Source: Methylomonas koyamae (GTDB lineage Bacteria; Pseudomonadota; Gammaproteobacteria; Methylococcales; Methylomonadaceae). Taken from it: a DNA stretch of 64,000 bases. The position numbers and the translations under genes are program-made. The stretch covers positions 40,454 to 104,453 of the forward strand of contig NZ_PPPU01000029.1 of assembly GCF_006483455.1 (NCBI RefSeq). Reading direction: 5' to 3'. Numbering within the stretch: position 1 is the stretch's first letter; every line of letters starts with the position of its first letter. The notes under the pieces were generated by a model that was not told where the DNA came from, did no database searches, and was given only the letters and a program-made list of their open reading frames with translations. Shown here piece after piece: positions 26,183-36,241 of this stretch.

Positions 26183-27205
26183 TTAACCTCTGTTCATTAC
26201 GTCGCGCAAGTCCAGTGCGGCCGCATTGGCGCGGGCGATGTAGTTGGCCATGGCCAGCGAGTAGTTGGCAAAAACGCCGAAACCGTCGCCGTTCAGCACT
26301 ACCGGACTTAAAGTCGGCGTCAACGCATTTTCCAGCGCCTGAATCATGTTATCCAGCGTGTTCATCGCCCGTTTGTCCAACAGAATGTCGGAAAAGTCGT
26401 GTTTGATGGCTCTCAGGATGTGTAGCAAGGCCCAGCAGGAACCGCGCGCTTCGTAGAATACGTTGTCGATTTCCATCCAGGGCGTCTGGCCGATGGTCGG
26501 CATGTTGATGTCGACCGGATTCGATGGGTCGCCGTGCGCAGCGCCGGCAAATTTGTCGGTACTGGCGGCGAGACGGGTCGACAGACCGCCCAGGCGCTTG
26601 ATCACGACTTCGGTGTATTGCCACAAGTTGTCAGCGCGGGAATGGAACTGGGCTGCTCTCGAGGTCGAAGTCGGATTTTGCAGCCGCGACATATAGGCAT
26701 GTAATGCCTCGATACCTTTAATATATTCGGACTCGGTGGACGGCAAGGCCCAGGAATTGCGTTCGTAGTAGAAGTAAGGCTCCGCTTTGGCTAAATCCGG
26801 GTCTTCCGCCGATTGTGACTGGTCTCTGGCAAAGTGGTTGCGTAAGGCGGTGGTACCGTCGCGCAGCATGACCAGTGCGCCGTATTCGAAACTTTGGATG
26901 TTGTCGCAAAACAGGCCGGGAGGCGCGACGTCGTTGGACAGGTAGCCGCCGGCTTTGAACAGAATGACGTCGGCGATGTGGGCCAGCGTATTGGCGTAAA
27001 CGTAACCGATCGGCATTTGGTCGGTATGGGTCACATTCATGCGTTCGATCGCTTCATCCTGAACGTTGAATTGCTCGGGCTCACGGCTCCACCATTCGCC
27101 TAAAATCAACATGACCACAACGACGATGCCTATCAGCGTACCGAAACCCCAGAGTATGCCTTTAGACTTGGCGTCTTCTTCGAGTGCGAATGAATTGTCT
27201 GACAT
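26183..27205 (-). CDS. DUF2333 family inner-membrane protein
   Basis: A 340-aa protein recognised as DUF2333. One N-terminal membrane anchor (about 17-37, ILWGFGTLIGIVVVVMLILG) follows an acidic cytosolic tip, so the bulk lies in the periplasm. Conserved-looking segments are GGYLSNDVAPPGLFCDN and EIDNVFYEARGSCWALLHIL. Function unknown. First gene of a likely DUF2333-DUF4389-dinB unit. No promoter assigned. Confidence 0.87.
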   Translation of the reverse strand: MSDNSFALEEDAKSKGILWGFGTLIGIVVVVMLILGEWWSREPEQFNVQDEAIERMNVTHTDQMPIGYVYANTLAHIADVILFKAGGYLSNDVAPPGLFCDNIQSFEYGALVMLRDGTTALRNHFARDQSQSAEDPDLAKAEPYFYYERNSWALPSTESEYIKGIEALHAYMSRLQNPTSTSRAAQFHSRADNLWQYTEVVIKRLGGLSTRLAASTDKFAGAAHGDPSNPVDINMPTIGQTPWMEIDNVFYEARGSCWALLHILRAIKHDFSDILLDKRAMNTLDNMIQALENALTPTLSPVVLNGDGFGVFANYSLAMANYIARANAAALDLRDVMNRG

Positions 27206-27289
27206 GTGTTACGTATCCGGATAAGTGCAAAAAGGCCCTGGCGGCCGAATGGCGGCATGTTAGCACGGATTAAGTTGGCTAGCTCGCTT

Positions 27290-27562
27290 TCAGTGTAGTT
27301 GCCGGGCCGCAGCAGGCTGGACCGGGGAGAACAGCGCCGGCGGCATCTGCACGAAGAAGCCTTTGGTCTGCAGACTGGCGATGACTTTGGCCGAGTCGGC
27401 GCGCGCCAGCTTGCGTTCCGGCGTCAACTCAAGCTCCATGACGAATTCGAGCCGGCCAAAGCTTTTGTAGAGTTGTTCCGGCACGGCCGAAAAATCGTCT
27501 TTTTTATCCAAGTAAAGGTAAAGTTCGTCCTTCTTCAGGCTTTTGTAAATAAAGCAGTTCAT
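27290..27562 (-). CDS. YcgL domain protein
   Basis: A 90-aa protein beginning MNCFIYKSLKKDELYLYLDKKDDFSAVP, the hallmark of YcgL proteins, followed by LYKSFGRLEFVMELELTPERKLA. Small, soluble, probably cytoplasmic, of unknown function, common in gammaproteobacteria. It stands alone, divergent from the CPBP protease gene. Confidence 0.9.
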   Translation of the reverse strand: MNCFIYKSLKKDELYLYLDKKDDFSAVPEQLYKSFGRLEFVMELELTPERKLARADSAKVIASLQTKGFFVQMPPALFSPVQPAAARQLH

Positions 27563-27648
27563 GTTTGCCGCTCCTGATGTAACCCTGCCAATTCTAACGG
27601 TTTTTGTTTAGAATTTTCAGCCCTTGTCGACCTAGACCGCTTTCGCAG

Positions 27649-28248
27649 ATGAAAACCAGCCCGTTCGCCACCCAAAATTTTTTTAACGCGGCTTGTTATT
27701 TCGAGTCGGCATTGGCCGGCTTGGCCGTGCTGTTCGGCTGGCTGGCCGATGTCGATCCGTTTCAGGACTTGTATTTTTCGGAAAGTGCCCTGGCAATCGG
27801 GTTGCTGGCGACTTTGCCGTTATTGTTGTTGTTTTTTGCATTGCAACGTCTGGCGTATCCGCCGTTGCAAGCCATCCGCGAATTGCTACTGGACACTCTG
27901 GGCGCCAGGTTGAGCGACCGGCATTGGGCCGACTTGCTGGTTTTGGCTTGTATCGCCGGCTTCGCCGAAGAGGCTTTGTTCCGCGGCTTCTTGCAGCCCT
28001 GGCTGGAATTGCGCTGGAATGCCGAACTCGGTCTGCTGTGCAGCAACGTGGTATTTGCCCTGGTACACGCCGTAACGCCTTTGTATGCGCTGTTGGCTTT
28101 CCTGATGGGGTTGTATTTGGGAGCCCTGCTCGATTATGGCGGCAGTCGCAATCTGCTGACCCCGATCGTGATCCACGCGGCTTACGATTTCGTGGCCTTT
28201 GTTGTTATTCTGCGCGATTACCGTAATCGCCTCGACAGGAGTGTTTAA
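27649..28248 (+). CDS. CPBP-family intramembrane metalloprotease
   Basis: A 199-aa polytopic membrane protein of the CAAX protease/bacteriocin-processing (ABI) family. Conserved motifs are AEEALFRG (EExxxR), FALVHAV (FxxxH) and a late HAAYDF, together forming the glutamate/His active site. The start at 27649 (MKTSPFATQ) is preferred to an in-frame ATG 15 codons upstream. The substrate is unknown. The last base overlaps the first base of the next ORF (TAATG), so the two are coupled. Confidence 0.85.
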   Translation: MKTSPFATQNFFNAACYFESALAGLAVLFGWLADVDPFQDLYFSESALAIGLLATLPLLLLFFALQRLAYPPLQAIRELLLDTLGARLSDRHWADLLVLACIAGFAEEALFRGFLQPWLELRWNAELGLLCSNVVFALVHAVTPLYALLAFLMGLYLGALLDYGGSRNLLTPIVIHAAYDFVAFVVILRDYRNRLDRSV

Positions 28249-28724
28249 TGTCCGTCACCTCCCCGTTGCCGTCCGCCGCTCTGCGCAGTCATTGGCTGGT
28301 CTGCGCCGCGATGTTGCTCATGCTGATTGTTTACAATGTTGTTTGCCATGTCTGGGGGGCTGAGCTGCAGATCGCGGTCAGCGAAGAGCGTCGCGTGTTG
28401 CTGCGCAGCGTGTTGTACGGCGTCGCGATCGTATTGTTTCCGTTGACCAATCTGACCAGGCATGTCTTGCTGCGGCTGAACCAGACCATGCCCGGCCCGA
28501 GAGACGCGGGGCAACGCTATTTCACAACGGTAACCGTCAGCCAGGCCCTGATCGAATGGGTCGGCCTGTTCGGCCCGATCATGATTGTGCTGGGCGACGG
28601 CTTCAATACCTTATACATATTCAGCACGATGCATGCCTTGGGCATATTCCTGCATCGTCCCAAAATGGCGGAATATCATGCGATTGTTGCGGCGCTTTCG
28701 GCGCAAAACAGCCGGGGCGAGTAA
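28248..28724 (+). CDS. Hypothetical membrane protein, coupled to the CPBP protease gene
   Basis: A 158-aa protein with about four hydrophobic stretches (residues 17-37, 50-65, 97-115, 120-135). I do not recognise a family. Its ATG overlaps the upstream stop (TAATG), so it is translated with the CPBP protease, and the pair may act together. Frame, composition and overlap support a real gene. Confidence 0.7.
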   Translation: MSVTSPLPSAALRSHWLVCAAMLLMLIVYNVVCHVWGAELQIAVSEERRVLLRSVLYGVAIVLFPLTNLTRHVLLRLNQTMPGPRDAGQRYFTTVTVSQALIEWVGLFGPIMIVLGDGFNTLYIFSTMHALGIFLHRPKMAEYHAIVAALSAQNSRGE

Positions 28725-28806
28725 GTCCTTGACTATTTCGGGTTTTTAGGAACCTCAGTAAAGTTGTACAATGGCTGGCTTATCCACGATTAGCCCCCAG
28801 GTGTGA

Positions 28807-30276
<1,470 letters not shown>

Positions 30277-30295
30277 ACCGGCCGCCCCGGTTTGC

Positions 30296-30321
30296 GCACC
30301 GGACCCAAGCCGGTCCGGTGC
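30296..30321 (+). terminator. Stem-loop after guaB
   Basis: Perfect 10-bp inverted repeat GCACCGGACC / GGTCCGGTGC with a 6-nt loop (30306-30311), 20 nt after the guaB stop. No T-run follows, so it may reduce read-through or stabilise the 3' end rather than act as a strong intrinsic terminator. Confidence 0.45.
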
Positions 30322-30352
30322 GAATCTCAACCCTCACAACCTCGTAAGCGCA

Positions 30353-31315
30353 ATGTCAGAAACTTCTTCGACCCCCTGCAATTTATGCGGCAATCACCAT
30401 GTCAGCGTACTGTCCATGCGTAGCCGAAGCGGCGCCCAATTGCGCACCGTGATCTGCGACCAGTGCGGCTTAGTCTGGAGCGATCCGTTTCCGCATGATC
30501 CGCGCCAGTTTTACGAAGAAGAGTACCGGCTGGACTACAAAAAGACCTACGCGCCGCAAGCCAAACACATATTGCGTGCCGGCCGAGTAGCGATTGAACG
30601 TCACGACAAGATCAAGCATTTGCTACAAAGCCGGAAGACCATGCTCGATGTCGGCACCGGCGGCGGCGAGTTCGCTTACCTGATGCAGGCCTTGGGCCAC
30701 GACATTCAAGGTATCGAACCGAATAAAGGCTATGCCGAATACTCCAAAGCCCAGTACCAGTTGAACTTGCAGGTCGGCTTTGTCCAGGACGGCGACTTTA
30801 CCGATGCCAGCTTCGACTTGATCACGATCTGGCATGTACTGGAACACACCGCGGACCCTGGTTCGGTACTCGGCTTTTTGCGCAAGCTGCTGAAACCCGA
30901 CGCGACCTTGGTCGTGGAAGTACCGAATGTCGAAGCGGTGTGCCAATCGCCGGCCAGCAGTTTCCACGAAGCGCATTTGTTCAACTTCAATGTGCAGACG
31001 CTGCAGAAAATGGGCGAAAAAGCCGGCCTGCACGCGGTCGGCCATTTGCTGTCGGCGGACGGCGGCAATCTGACCATGTTCTTCCAGCCTGCCGCCGCCG
31101 CTGCCGCAACGGATTGGCGACTGCCGGGCAATGCCGAGCGGATCAGTACCGTCGTCAAAGGCCATACCAATTTGCGCCATTACATGCGGGCGGCGCCGTA
31201 TTTGCGATTTGTGAAAAAGTTGCAACGTACCATTGCCGAGCGCAACTTGAGTCAGCAAGTCGCCGACAGTAAAGCTTTGCTCGATCAACTTTATCGCGAC
31301 CATCGGCTGCTGTGA
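30353..31315 (+). CDS. Class I SAM-dependent methyltransferase with N-terminal zinc ribbon
   Basis: A 320-aa protein. An N-terminal Cys4 ribbon (CNLC at 9-12, CDQC at 35-38) is followed by a Rossmann methyltransferase core with motif I MLDVGTGGGEFAYL (near 96-109) and DLITIWHVLEHTADP. This layout resembles methyltransferases acting on sugars or cell-surface lipids, not nucleotide enzymes. It lies between guaB and guaA in the same direction. No membrane segment. Substrate unknown. Confidence 0.85.
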   Translation: MSETSSTPCNLCGNHHVSVLSMRSRSGAQLRTVICDQCGLVWSDPFPHDPRQFYEEEYRLDYKKTYAPQAKHILRAGRVAIERHDKIKHLLQSRKTMLDVGTGGGEFAYLMQALGHDIQGIEPNKGYAEYSKAQYQLNLQVGFVQDGDFTDASFDLITIWHVLEHTADPGSVLGFLRKLLKPDATLVVEVPNVEAVCQSPASSFHEAHLFNFNVQTLQKMGEKAGLHAVGHLLSADGGNLTMFFQPAAAAAATDWRLPGNAERISTVVKGHTNLRHYMRAAPYLRFVKKLQRTIAERNLSQQVADSKALLDQLYRDHRLL

Positions 31316-31342
31316 CAGCCGACCGCGCCAATAGCCACAAAC

Positions 31343-31364
31343 AGGCCTTAACCGGTTAAGGCCT
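31343..31364. promoter_or_regulatory. Perfect 22-bp palindrome upstream of guaA
   Basis: Half-site AGGCCTTAACC followed directly by its exact complement GGTTAAGGCCT, centred between 31353 and 31354 and ending 25 nt before the guaA start. A perfect dyad with no loop suits a dimeric DNA-binding protein or a tight transcript hairpin; there is no T-run. Which of the two is unknown. Confidence 0.5.
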
Positions 31365-31389
31365 CTCCAGCATCATCGAAGGTTACACC

Positions 31390-32979
31390 GTGACGAATCC
31401 TGCCGCCGCCAACATCCATTCCGACAAAATCCTGATCCTCGACTTCGGTTCGCAATATACGCAACTGATCGCCCGCCGCATCCGCGAAATCGGTGTGTAC
31501 TGCGAAATCTATTCCTGCGACAGCAGCGACGAAGAGGTCAAAAACTTCGGCGCCAAGGGCATCATCCTGTCCGGCGGCCCGGAAACCGTGACCAGCAGCG
31601 ACACGCCGCGCGCACCGCAAGCCGTGTTCGAGCTGGGCGTGCCGGTGCTGGGTATTTGCTACGGCATGCAGACCATGGCCGAACAATTGGGCGGCAAGGT
31701 CGAATCGTCCGATCACCGCGAATTCGGTTACGCCCAAATCCGCGCCCGCGGCCATTCGAAGTTGCTCAAGGAAATTGAAGACCATGTCTCGCCGGAAGGC
31801 TATGGCCTGCTGGACGTCTGGATGAGCCACGGCGACCGCGTGGTCGAACTGCCGGCAGGCTTTAAACTGATCGCCAGCTCCGACGGCGCGCCGATTGCCG
31901 GCATCGCCAACGAAGAGCGCGATTTCTACGCCTTGCAATTCCACCCGGAAGTCACGCATACCAAACAAGGCGGCCGCATCCTCAGTCGTTTTGTCTTGGA
32001 CATCTGCGGCTGCGCGGCGCTATGGAACTCCAGCAACATCATCGAAGACAGCATCAACGCGGTACGGGAAAAAGTCGGCAGCGACCAAGTCATTCTCGGC
32101 TTGTCCGGCGGCGTCGATTCCTCGGTAGTTGCCGCGTTGCTGCATCGCGCCATCGGCGAACAACTGACCTGCGTCTTCGTCGATACCGGCCTGTTGCGCC
32201 TGCACGAAGGCGACCAGGTCATGGCGATGTTCGCCCAACACATGGGCATCAAAGTGATCAGAGTCGATGCCGAAGCGCGTTATATGAGCGCGTTATCCGG
32301 CGTCAACGATCCGGAACAAAAACGCAAAATCATCGGCGGCCTGTTCGTGGAAATCTTCGACGAGGAAGCCGGCAAACTGACCGACGCCAAATGGCTGGCG
32401 CAAGGCACCATCTATCCGGACGTGATCGAGTCGGCCGGCGCCAAGAGCGGTAAGGCGCATTTGATTAAATCGCATCACAACGTCGGCGGCCTGCCGGAAA
32501 ACATGACCTTGAAACTGGTCGAACCGCTGCGCGAACTGTTCAAGGACGAAGTGCGCAAACTCGGGCTGGAACTGGGCCTGCCCGCCGACATGATCCACCG
32601 CCACCCCTTCCCCGGTCCCGGCCTGGGCGTGCGCATCCTCGGCGAAGTCAAAAAATCCTATGCCGACCTGCTGCGCCGCGCCGACGACATCTTCATCGCC
32701 GAACTGCGCAACCACGGCCTGTACGACAAAGTCAGCCAAGCCTTCGCAGTGTTCCTGCCGGTCAAATCGGTCGGCGTGATGGGCGACGGCCGCAAATACG
32801 ACTACGTCGTCGCCCTGCGCGCCGTGGAAACCATCGACTTCATGACCGCCCGCTGGGCGCATCTGCCGTACGACTTCCTGGACTTGGTTTCCCGTCGCAT
32901 CATCAACGAAGTGCCGGGGATTTCGCGGGTGACTTACGATATTTCGGGTAAGCCGCCGGCAACGATTGAGTGGGAGTAG
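31390..32979 (+). CDS. guaA: GMP synthase (glutamine-hydrolysing)
   Basis: A 529-aa enzyme converting XMP to GMP. The N-terminal class I glutamine amidotransferase has Cys90 in [12 protein letters not shown] and a later [11 protein letters not shown]is-Glu pair. The PP-loop ATP pyrophosphatase domain carries [13 protein letters not shown], and the C-terminal dimerisation domain ends in [13 protein letters not shown]. The start is a GTG at 31390, the only sensible start near the canonical [18 protein letters not shown] region. A perfect palindrome lies just upstream. Confidence 0.98.
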   Translation: MTNPAAANIHSDKILILDFGSQYTQLIARRIREIGVYCEIYSCDSSDEEVKNFGAKGIILSGGPETVTSSDTPRAPQAVFELGVPVLGICYGMQTMAEQLGGKVESSDHREFGYAQIRARGHSKLLKEIEDHVSPEGYGLLDVWMSHGDRVVELPAGFKLIASSDGAPIAGIANEERDFYALQFHPEVTHTKQGGRILSRFVLDICGCAALWNSSNIIEDSINAVREKVGSDQVILGLSGGVDSSVVAALLHRAIGEQLTCVFVDTGLLRLHEGDQVMAMFAQHMGIKVIRVDAEARYMSALSGVNDPEQKRKIIGGLFVEIFDEEAGKLTDAKWLAQGTIYPDVIESAGAKSGKAHLIKSHHNVGGLPENMTLKLVEPLRELFKDEVRKLGLELGLPADMIHRHPFPGPGLGVRILGEVKKSYADLLRRADDIFIAELRNHGLYDKVSQAFAVFLPVKSVGVMGDGRKYDYVVALRAVETIDFMTARWAHLPYDFLDLVSRRIINEVPGISRVTYDISGKPPATIEWE

Positions 32980-33108
32980 TGGCGTAATACGGATTCCTTA
33001 GCGGCAGCCCGTCCGAAATTGCCGTAACTCCAGCGAACTGCAGCGGCCGTTGCCGTTTGTCCGAATCTCGGGTAAAACCCTCTGCGATTTCGACGGGAGC
33101 GGTTAGGC

Positions 33109-35493
33109 ATGGCTAAAGCTAAAAAAATCTGGGTCAATTTGGCCAGTGCAGGGGCGGCATTGTTGTTGGGGATTAGCGGCCTGGGCTACGCCTGGTTGCA
33201 TAGTTCGTTGCCGGCGCTGGATGGCGAGCGCCGCTTGCCGCAGTTGGCGGCGCCGGCGGCGGTCGCAACCGACCTGCACGGTATTCCTTCGATTCATGCC
33301 GCTAGCCGAACCGACGCGCTGCGGGTGCTGGGTTATGTCACCGCCCGCGACCGTTTGTTTCAAATGGATTTGATGCGGCGTAAGAATGCCGGCCGTTTGG
33401 CCGAAGTCTTCGGCGACAAGGCCTTCGACAGCGACAAGCAGGCCCGGATTTACGGTTTTAAGCTCCGCGCCGGCCGCGTTTTTGCGGCATTGCCGGTCAC
33501 GCACCGCGAGTATTTGCAAGCTTACGCCGACGGGGTCAACAGCTATCTGATGCAAGCCAGGGTGTTACCGTTCGAGTTCGGCGCCCTCGGTTACAGTCCG
33601 GAGCTCTGGCAGGCCGAGGATTGCTTGCTGATGATGTTCGGCATGTTCGAAACGCTAACCGCGCGCGCCGAGCAGAGCGAGCGGATGTTGAGCGTGATGC
33701 AACGCAGCTTGCCTGCGGCCGCCGTCGCTTTTTTCACGCCGGATACCGACCGCTATACCGATCAACTATTGCAAGCGGGAGCCTCTTTGCGGCCGTCGCA
33801 GCCGGTGCCCGCCGCAATCTTGCAGCCGTTGTTGGCGCAGAGTGGAAGGGTTGGGCCGCAATTGGCCGACGCCGCTGCCGGCGAAAGCCTGGCCGGCTCC
33901 AATGCCTGGGCGGTCAGCGGCCGCAAAACCGCGGACGGTCGGGCAATTTTGGCCAACGACATGCATTTGAGCATCAACGTCCCCAATATCTGGTACCGGA
34001 TCGAGCTGGCGTATCCGGGCGTGGAAGCGGTCGGCGTCAACTTGCCCGGTACGCCGTTTCTGATCGCCGGCAGCAACCGCTATTTGGCCTGGGGGGTGAC
34101 CAATCTCGGCGGCGATTTTCTGGATTTAGTCCAACTCGAAACCGATCCGGAGTATGCCGGACAGTACCGCGACGGCGACGGCTGGCGCGCTTTCGAGCAA
34201 CGCCGGGAGACGATTCGAATCAAAGGCGGCGGCGAACGCGAATTGGTGGTCCGCGAAACCCGCTGGGGCCCGGTCGCGGATAAGCCTTTGCTGGGTCGGG
34301 CGGTCGCGATTCGCTGGGCGGCGCTGGACACGGAAGCGGTCAATACCGAATGGCTGGAATTGGAGCAGAGCAAAAACCTCGAGCAGGCCTTGACCATCGC
34401 CAACCGCGCCGGTGTGCCGCAGCTGAACGTGCTGTTTGCCGATAACGGCGGCCGGATCGCCTGGACCTTGACCGGCAAAATTCCGTTGCGCTTCGGCGGC
34501 GACGGTTCGGTCAGTACCTCCTGGGCCGACGGCAATACCGGTTGGAGCGGCTATTTGCCGCCGGAACGGATGCCGCACAACCTGGACCCGGCGCAGGGCT
34601 TTCTGGCCTCGGCCAACGAGCGTCGGTTTGGTGCCGACTATCCGGTCGTGATCGGCCACCAGTTCGCCAACGGTTACCGGGCGTTCCGGATTTCGCAAAA
34701 ACTGCGGCAAACGGCATTGCACGACGAATGGTCGCTGTTCAATCTGCAATTGGATACCGAATCCGAGTTTTTCGGTTACTACCGGCAACTGGCCTTGCAC
34801 GCGCTTAATGGTATCGATCCGGCCGCGCAAGCCGAAACGGCGGCGATTCGCGCTTATTTGCTGGCCTGGAACGGCCGTGCCGATGCCGACAGTTTGGGGT
34901 TGCCGTTATTGGTCGAGTTTCGCAAACAGCTGATCGAAGCGGTAATTCCGCCGTTTCTGGCCGCTTGCAAACAAGCCGATCCCGAGTTCAGCTACGCCTG
35001 GAATTACGTCGATACGCCGCTGCAGGCCTTGCTGAGCGCTGCCGATCCGGCCCTGTTGCCGGACGCAGCCAAATATCGGGATTGGGATGGCTTTGTCGCA
35101 GCCCAACTGCAAGCCGCTGCCGGCAAATTGTTGGCGCGCAATCCCGGCAAAAAATTGGCCGATCTGACCTGGGGTTCGCAGAACAAGGCTGCGTATGCGC
35201 ATCCGTTCAGTAAGGCGATGCCGTTTCTGGCGGCGTTTTTGAACATGCCGGAGCAGACGCTGGCCGGTTGCACCGGATATTGCGTCCGGGTGGCCGGCGC
35301 CAATTTTGCCGCCAGCGAGCGCTTGGTGGTCTCGCCGGGGCATTGGCAAGACGGCATTCTGCATATGCCCGGCGGCCAGTCCGGTCATCCGCTGTCCGAG
35401 TTTTATATGGACCAGCAGCCGTATTGGTTGCAGGGGGTGCCCTTGGCGTTGCAAGCGGGCGATGCCGAATACCGGTGGACGCTGAAACCGTAA
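33109..35493 (+). CDS. Penicillin acylase-family N-terminal nucleophile hydrolase
   Basis: A 794-aa secreted or membrane-anchored hydrolase. An N-terminal hydrophobic segment (about 11-30) serves as signal or anchor. The alpha region includes LRVLGYVTARDRLFQMDLMRRKNAGRLAE, a family hallmark. Autocatalytic cleavage should occur before Ser264 in LAGSNAWAVSG, making Ser the N-terminal nucleophile. Downstream ANDMHLSINVPNIWY and GTPFLIAGSNRYLAWGVTN also match the family. Substrates of family members include penicillins, acyl-homoserine lactones and other amides; which applies here is unknown. Confidence 0.92.
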   Translation: MAKAKKIWVNLASAGAALLLGISGLGYAWLHSSLPALDGERRLPQLAAPAAVATDLHGIPSIHAASRTDALRVLGYVTARDRLFQMDLMRRKNAGRLAEVFGDKAFDSDKQARIYGFKLRAGRVFAALPVTHREYLQAYADGVNSYLMQARVLPFEFGALGYSPELWQAEDCLLMMFGMFETLTARAEQSERMLSVMQRSLPAAAVAFFTPDTDRYTDQLLQAGASLRPSQPVPAAILQPLLAQSGRVGPQLADAAAGESLAGSNAWAVSGRKTADGRAILANDMHLSINVPNIWYRIELAYPGVEAVGVNLPGTPFLIAGSNRYLAWGVTNLGGDFLDLVQLETDPEYAGQYRDGDGWRAFEQRRETIRIKGGGERELVVRETRWGPVADKPLLGRAVAIRWAALDTEAVNTEWLELEQSKNLEQALTIANRAGVPQLNVLFADNGGRIAWTLTGKIPLRFGGDGSVSTSWADGNTGWSGYLPPERMPHNLDPAQGFLASANERRFGADYPVVIGHQFANGYRAFRISQKLRQTALHDEWSLFNLQLDTESEFFGYYRQLALHALNGIDPAAQAETAAIRAYLLAWNGRADADSLGLPLLVEFRKQLIEAVIPPFLAACKQADPEFSYAWNYVDTPLQALLSAADPALLPDAAKYRDWDGFVAAQLQAAAGKLLARNPGKKLADLTWGSQNKAAYAHPFSKAMPFLAAFLNMPEQTLAGCTGYCVRVAGANFAASERLVVSPGHWQDGILHMPGGQSGHPLSEFYMDQQPYWLQGVPLALQAGDAEYRWTLKP

Positions 35494-35754
35494 GCGTTGT
35501 ATTCCTTCCGGCAGGCGGCTTCGATCGTCGGCCCATTGCTAATGCTGGCGAGCTAAACCCTGGGTCTAATGCCACAAACGCCGATGCCTCGCTATACTTC
35601 CGGTCGGCTGACCGTGTCCGTTTTGTGAGGGATACGGGTATTTTTGATTATCGGTTTATAGCTAACGCTTTTTTACGGTACTCTGAAGCCGTTTTGCTGC
35701 CTTAACCGGCTTTCTTTTAACACTACTGTGACTTCCCGAGAAATATTCGTAAGT

Positions 35755-36231
35755 ATGTTCAACCGCAAACTCCAACGATCCGGCTTTACCTTAATCGAGG
35801 CACTGATTGCCACCGCGATCGTCGGCATCCTGACGGCGATTGCCGTTCCGGCTTATAACGGCTATATCGACCGGACCCGAAATTCGTTGGCGATCAGCGA
35901 GATCATGGCCATCCAGACCGAGATTGAGCGCTATTACACCCGCGAATTCCGCTATCCGGACTCGCTGGCAGCTTTAGGCACCGCCTTGCCCAATGGCGGC
36001 ATCGATCCCTGGGGCAACGCCTATGTCTATCTGAAAATCGTTAACGGCGATCCGGGCGTGATGGGCGATGTCCGCAAAGACGGCGCCTTGAATCCGATCA
36101 ATACCAACTACGATTTGTACAGCATGGGCAAAAACGGCGTGACCAAACCACGAATCAGCCAGAAAGACAGTGTGGACGACATCATTATTGCCCGCGACGG
36201 CGCATTTGTCGGTTTGGCGGCCGATTTTTGA
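35755..36231 (+). CDS. Type IV prepilin-like / GspG-like protein
   Basis: A 158-aa protein with a class III signal: a basic leader MFNRKLQRSG cut before FTLIEALIATAIVGILTAIAV, with Glu at mature position 5. The C-terminal part (GGIDPWGNAYVYLKI) resembles major pseudopilins of type II secretion (GspG), in which a similar segment binds calcium. The start at 35755 is chosen to give the standard short leader; a GTG at 35728 is possible. No other pilus or secretion gene is adjacent; a GGDEF-EAL gene follows after 10 nt. Confidence 0.85.
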   Translation: MFNRKLQRSGFTLIEALIATAIVGILTAIAVPAYNGYIDRTRNSLAISEIMAIQTEIERYYTREFRYPDSLAALGTALPNGGIDPWGNAYVYLKIVNGDPGVMGDVRKDGALNPINTNYDLYSMGKNGVTKPRISQKDSVDDIIIARDGAFVGLAADF

Positions 36232-36241
36232 GTTAGCGGCG

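Noticed and set aside
36170..36241. N-terminal extension of the GGDEF-EAL protein starting at 36170
   Set aside because: It overlaps the prepilin coding region; the ATG at 36242 leads straight into the membrane segment.
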